Below, piece by piece: positions 33,251-35,112 of a stretch of 35,112 bases of DNA. The position numbers and the translations under genes are program-made. Positions within the stretch are counted from its first letter, which is position 1. Every line of letters begins with the position of its first letter. The stretch is taken from contig CAIJXA010000119.1 in NCBI GenBank assembly GCA_903824515.1, positions 1 through 35,112 on the forward strand, written 5' to 3'. Under the pieces are notes generated by a model. That model worked only from the letters and a program-made list of their open reading frames with translations. It was not told where the DNA came from and ran no database searches. Origin of the DNA: an uncultured bacterium (GTDB taxonomy: Bacteria > Patescibacteriota > Minisyncoccia > Moranbacterales > GWC2-37-73).

Positions 33251-35112
33251 ATGAACTTTAAGAAAGTTGACGCCGGACAAAGTTTTCCGAAGATGGAGGA
33301 GGAAATTTTGAAATTTTGGCAGGAAGAAAAGATTTTTGAAAAATCTTTGGAAAAAACCAAGAGTGGGAAACCCTACACTTTTTATGATGGACCGCCGTTT
33401 GCGACGGGCACGCCTCATCATGGGCATATTGTGGGCAGTGTGATGAAAGATGTGGTGCCGAGATTTTGGACAATGAAAGGACGACATGTGGAAAGAAAAT
33501 GGGGTTGGGATTGCCATGGGCTGCCGATTGAAAACATTGCTGAAAAAGAATTGGGTTTCAAGCATAAAAAAGACATCGAGGAATATGGTGTTGATAAGTT
33601 CAACGAGTTTTGTCGCAGCAAAGTTTTGGGTTATGTGGATGATTGGAAAAAAGTAATCAACCGATTGGGCCGCTGGGCTGACATGGAAAATGCCTACAAG
33701 ACCATGGATTTGAAGTATATGGAATCAGTTTGGTGGGTTTTCAAAGAATTGTGGGACAAGGGCCTCATTTACGAAGGTTATCGCTCCATGCACATTTGCA
33801 CGCGCTGTGAAACTACACTTTCTCAGCAGGAAGTTTCCGAAGGTTACAAGGATATCAAGGATTTATCAGTGGTTGCGAAGTTCGAACTGGCCAGCGAACC
33901 GGGAACTTTCGTGTTGGCATGGACGACGACGCCATGGACCTTGATTGGAAATGTGGCGCTGGCGGTGGGGAAAGATATTGAGTATGAATATTTACAAATA
34001 GATGCTAGTGATAGCGCTAAATTCAATAAGGGCGATATTTATATTGTAGGTTTGGAAAAAATTAAAAATGCATCAGGAGGAACTTTAGCTGTTTATGATT
34101 GGGGATACAATGTTAATTTTGCAAATGAGGGTAACGTTTCTTTTAAGCGAATAAAGACCATAAAGGGTTCTGATCTGATTGATAAAACCTACAAGCCGCT
34201 TTTTGATTATTATCAAACTCCTGATTTGGAAAATGCGGAAAACGGTTGGAAAATTTATGCAGGGGATTTCGTGACCACGGAAGATGGCGTGGGCGTGGTG
34301 CACATTGCGCCGGCTTTTGGGGAAGACGATATGAATTTGGGTAAACAATATGCTTTGCCATTTATTCAACATGTGAAAATGGATGGAACCATCAAAGAGC
34401 AAGCGACTGACTTTGCTGGCATGAATGTGAAATCTTTGGAAGATCATATGCAGACGGACATTGAAATCATCAAATATTTGGCCAAACATGGCACGCTTTT
34501 TTCCAAAGAGAAATATGAGCACAGTTATCCGCATTGTTGGCGCTGCGACACACCGCTAATCAACTACGCAACCACTTCTTGGTTTGTCAGTGTTGGCAAA
34601 GTGAAGGAGCGAGCCCTTGAGCTCGCCAAGGAAATCACTTGGTTTCCGGCGCATATCAAAGATGGACGTTTTGGAAAATGGTTGGAAGGTGCGAGAGATT
34701 GGTCAATTTCTCGCCAGCGTTTTTGGGCATCCGTGATGCCAATCTGGCGCTGTGAATGCGGGGAAATGAGAGTTTTTGGCTCGGTAACTGACCTGGAAAA
34801 AGTTTCAGGTGAAAAAATAGCAGACCTGCATAAACACATTGTTGACAAAATAACTGTCCCATGCGAAAAGTGCGGAAAACAAATGCACCGCGTGCCTGAC
34901 GTTTTGGACACTTGGTTTGATAGTGGTTCGATGCCGTATGCTCAAGAGCATTATCCATTTGAAAATCAAGCAAAATTTGAAAATGGATTTCCGGCTGAGT
35001 TTATCGCGGAAGGCGTTGATCAAACTCGCGCTTGGTTTTATTATTTGCATTTGATTGCCACGGCCATCAAAGACAAAAACGCTTTCAATCACGTGATTGT
35101 TAATGGCATCGT
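33251..35112 (+). CDS. ileS: Isoleucyl-tRNA synthetase, N-terminal part (truncated by window edge)
   Basis: YTFYDGPPFATGTPHHGHIVGSVMKD, WGWDCHGLPIENIAEKELG, AWTTTPWTLIGNVALAV; open to window end. Confidence 0.95.
   Translation, partial: MNFKKVDAGQSFPKMEEEILKFWQEEKIFEKSLEKTKSGKPYTFYDGPPFATGTPHHGHIVGSVMKDVVPRFWTMKGRHVERKWGWDCHGLPIENIAEKELGFKHKKDIEEYGVDKFNEFCRSKVLGYVDDWKKVINRLGRWADMENAYKTMDLKYMESVWWVFKELWDKGLIYEGYRSMHICTRCETTLSQQEVSEGYKDIKDLSVVAKFELASEPGTFVLAWTTTPWTLIGNVALAVGKDIEYEYLQIDASDSAKFNKGDIYIVGLEKIKNASGGTLAVYDWGYNVNFANEGNVSFKRIKTIKGSDLIDKTYKPLFDYYQTPDLENAENGWKIYAGDFVTTEDGVGVVHIAPAFGEDDMNLGKQYALPFIQHVKMDGTIKEQATDFAGMNVKSLEDHMQTDIEIIKYLAKHGTLFSKEKYEHSYPHCWRCDTPLINYATTSWFVSVGKVKERALELAKEITWFPAHIKDGRFGKWLEGARDWSISRQRFWASVMPIWRCECGEMRVFGSVTDLEKVSGEKIADLHKHIVDKITVPCEKCGKQMHRVPDVLDTWFDSGSMPYAQEHYPFENQAKFENGFPAEFIAEGVDQTRAWFYYLHLIATAIKDKNAFNHVIVNGI

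Noticed and set aside
1-35112. tRNA, rRNA, prophage, transposase or restriction/defence genes
   Set aside because: Looked for but found no convincing tRNA cloverleaf, rRNA segment, transposase, integrase or defence-gene signature; the small repeats have no autonomous partner within the window.

Overview
The 35 kb window is gene-dense and AT-rich. It looks like a chromosomal segment from a Candidate Phyla Radiation (Patescibacteria)-like bacterium; this is inferred from gene style and content and was not tested. Housekeeping genes I can support: a truncated nucleotidyltransferase, rnhB, rpmF, nusB, rnc, a phosphoglucomutase/phosphomannomutase, recG, a U32 peptidase (TrhP/YegQ-like), a NIF3-like protein, an M16 peptidase, an AI-2E/PerM-like membrane protein, a nucleotidyltransferase-like protein, secG, a family-5 solute-binding protein, a cupin-type glucose-6-phosphate isomerase, manC, a 2574-aa surface protein (duplicated kelch-like propeller + jelly-roll-like + FN3-like) followed by a MacB/LolD-like ABC pair, argS, a GT4 glycosyltransferase, a coiled-coil hypothetical, and an ileS (truncated by the window edge) preceded by a T-box riboswitch. 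The most unusual signal is a dense set of different small repeat families. These include multi-hairpin intergenic elements, period-7/8 AT-rich satellites, MITE-like inverted repeats and REP-like palindromes. Several sit in frame INSIDE conserved genes (rnhB twice, recG, U32 peptidase, argS at least twice) as extra peptide segments, analogous to but distinct in sequence from Rickettsia palindromic elements. Other points of interest: a T-box with a very short Stem I whose AUC specifier lies in the terminal loop, promoter geometry implying leaderless mRNAs, an ArgRS with a degenerate HIGH motif, and a possible slippage site at the start of the giant surface protein.
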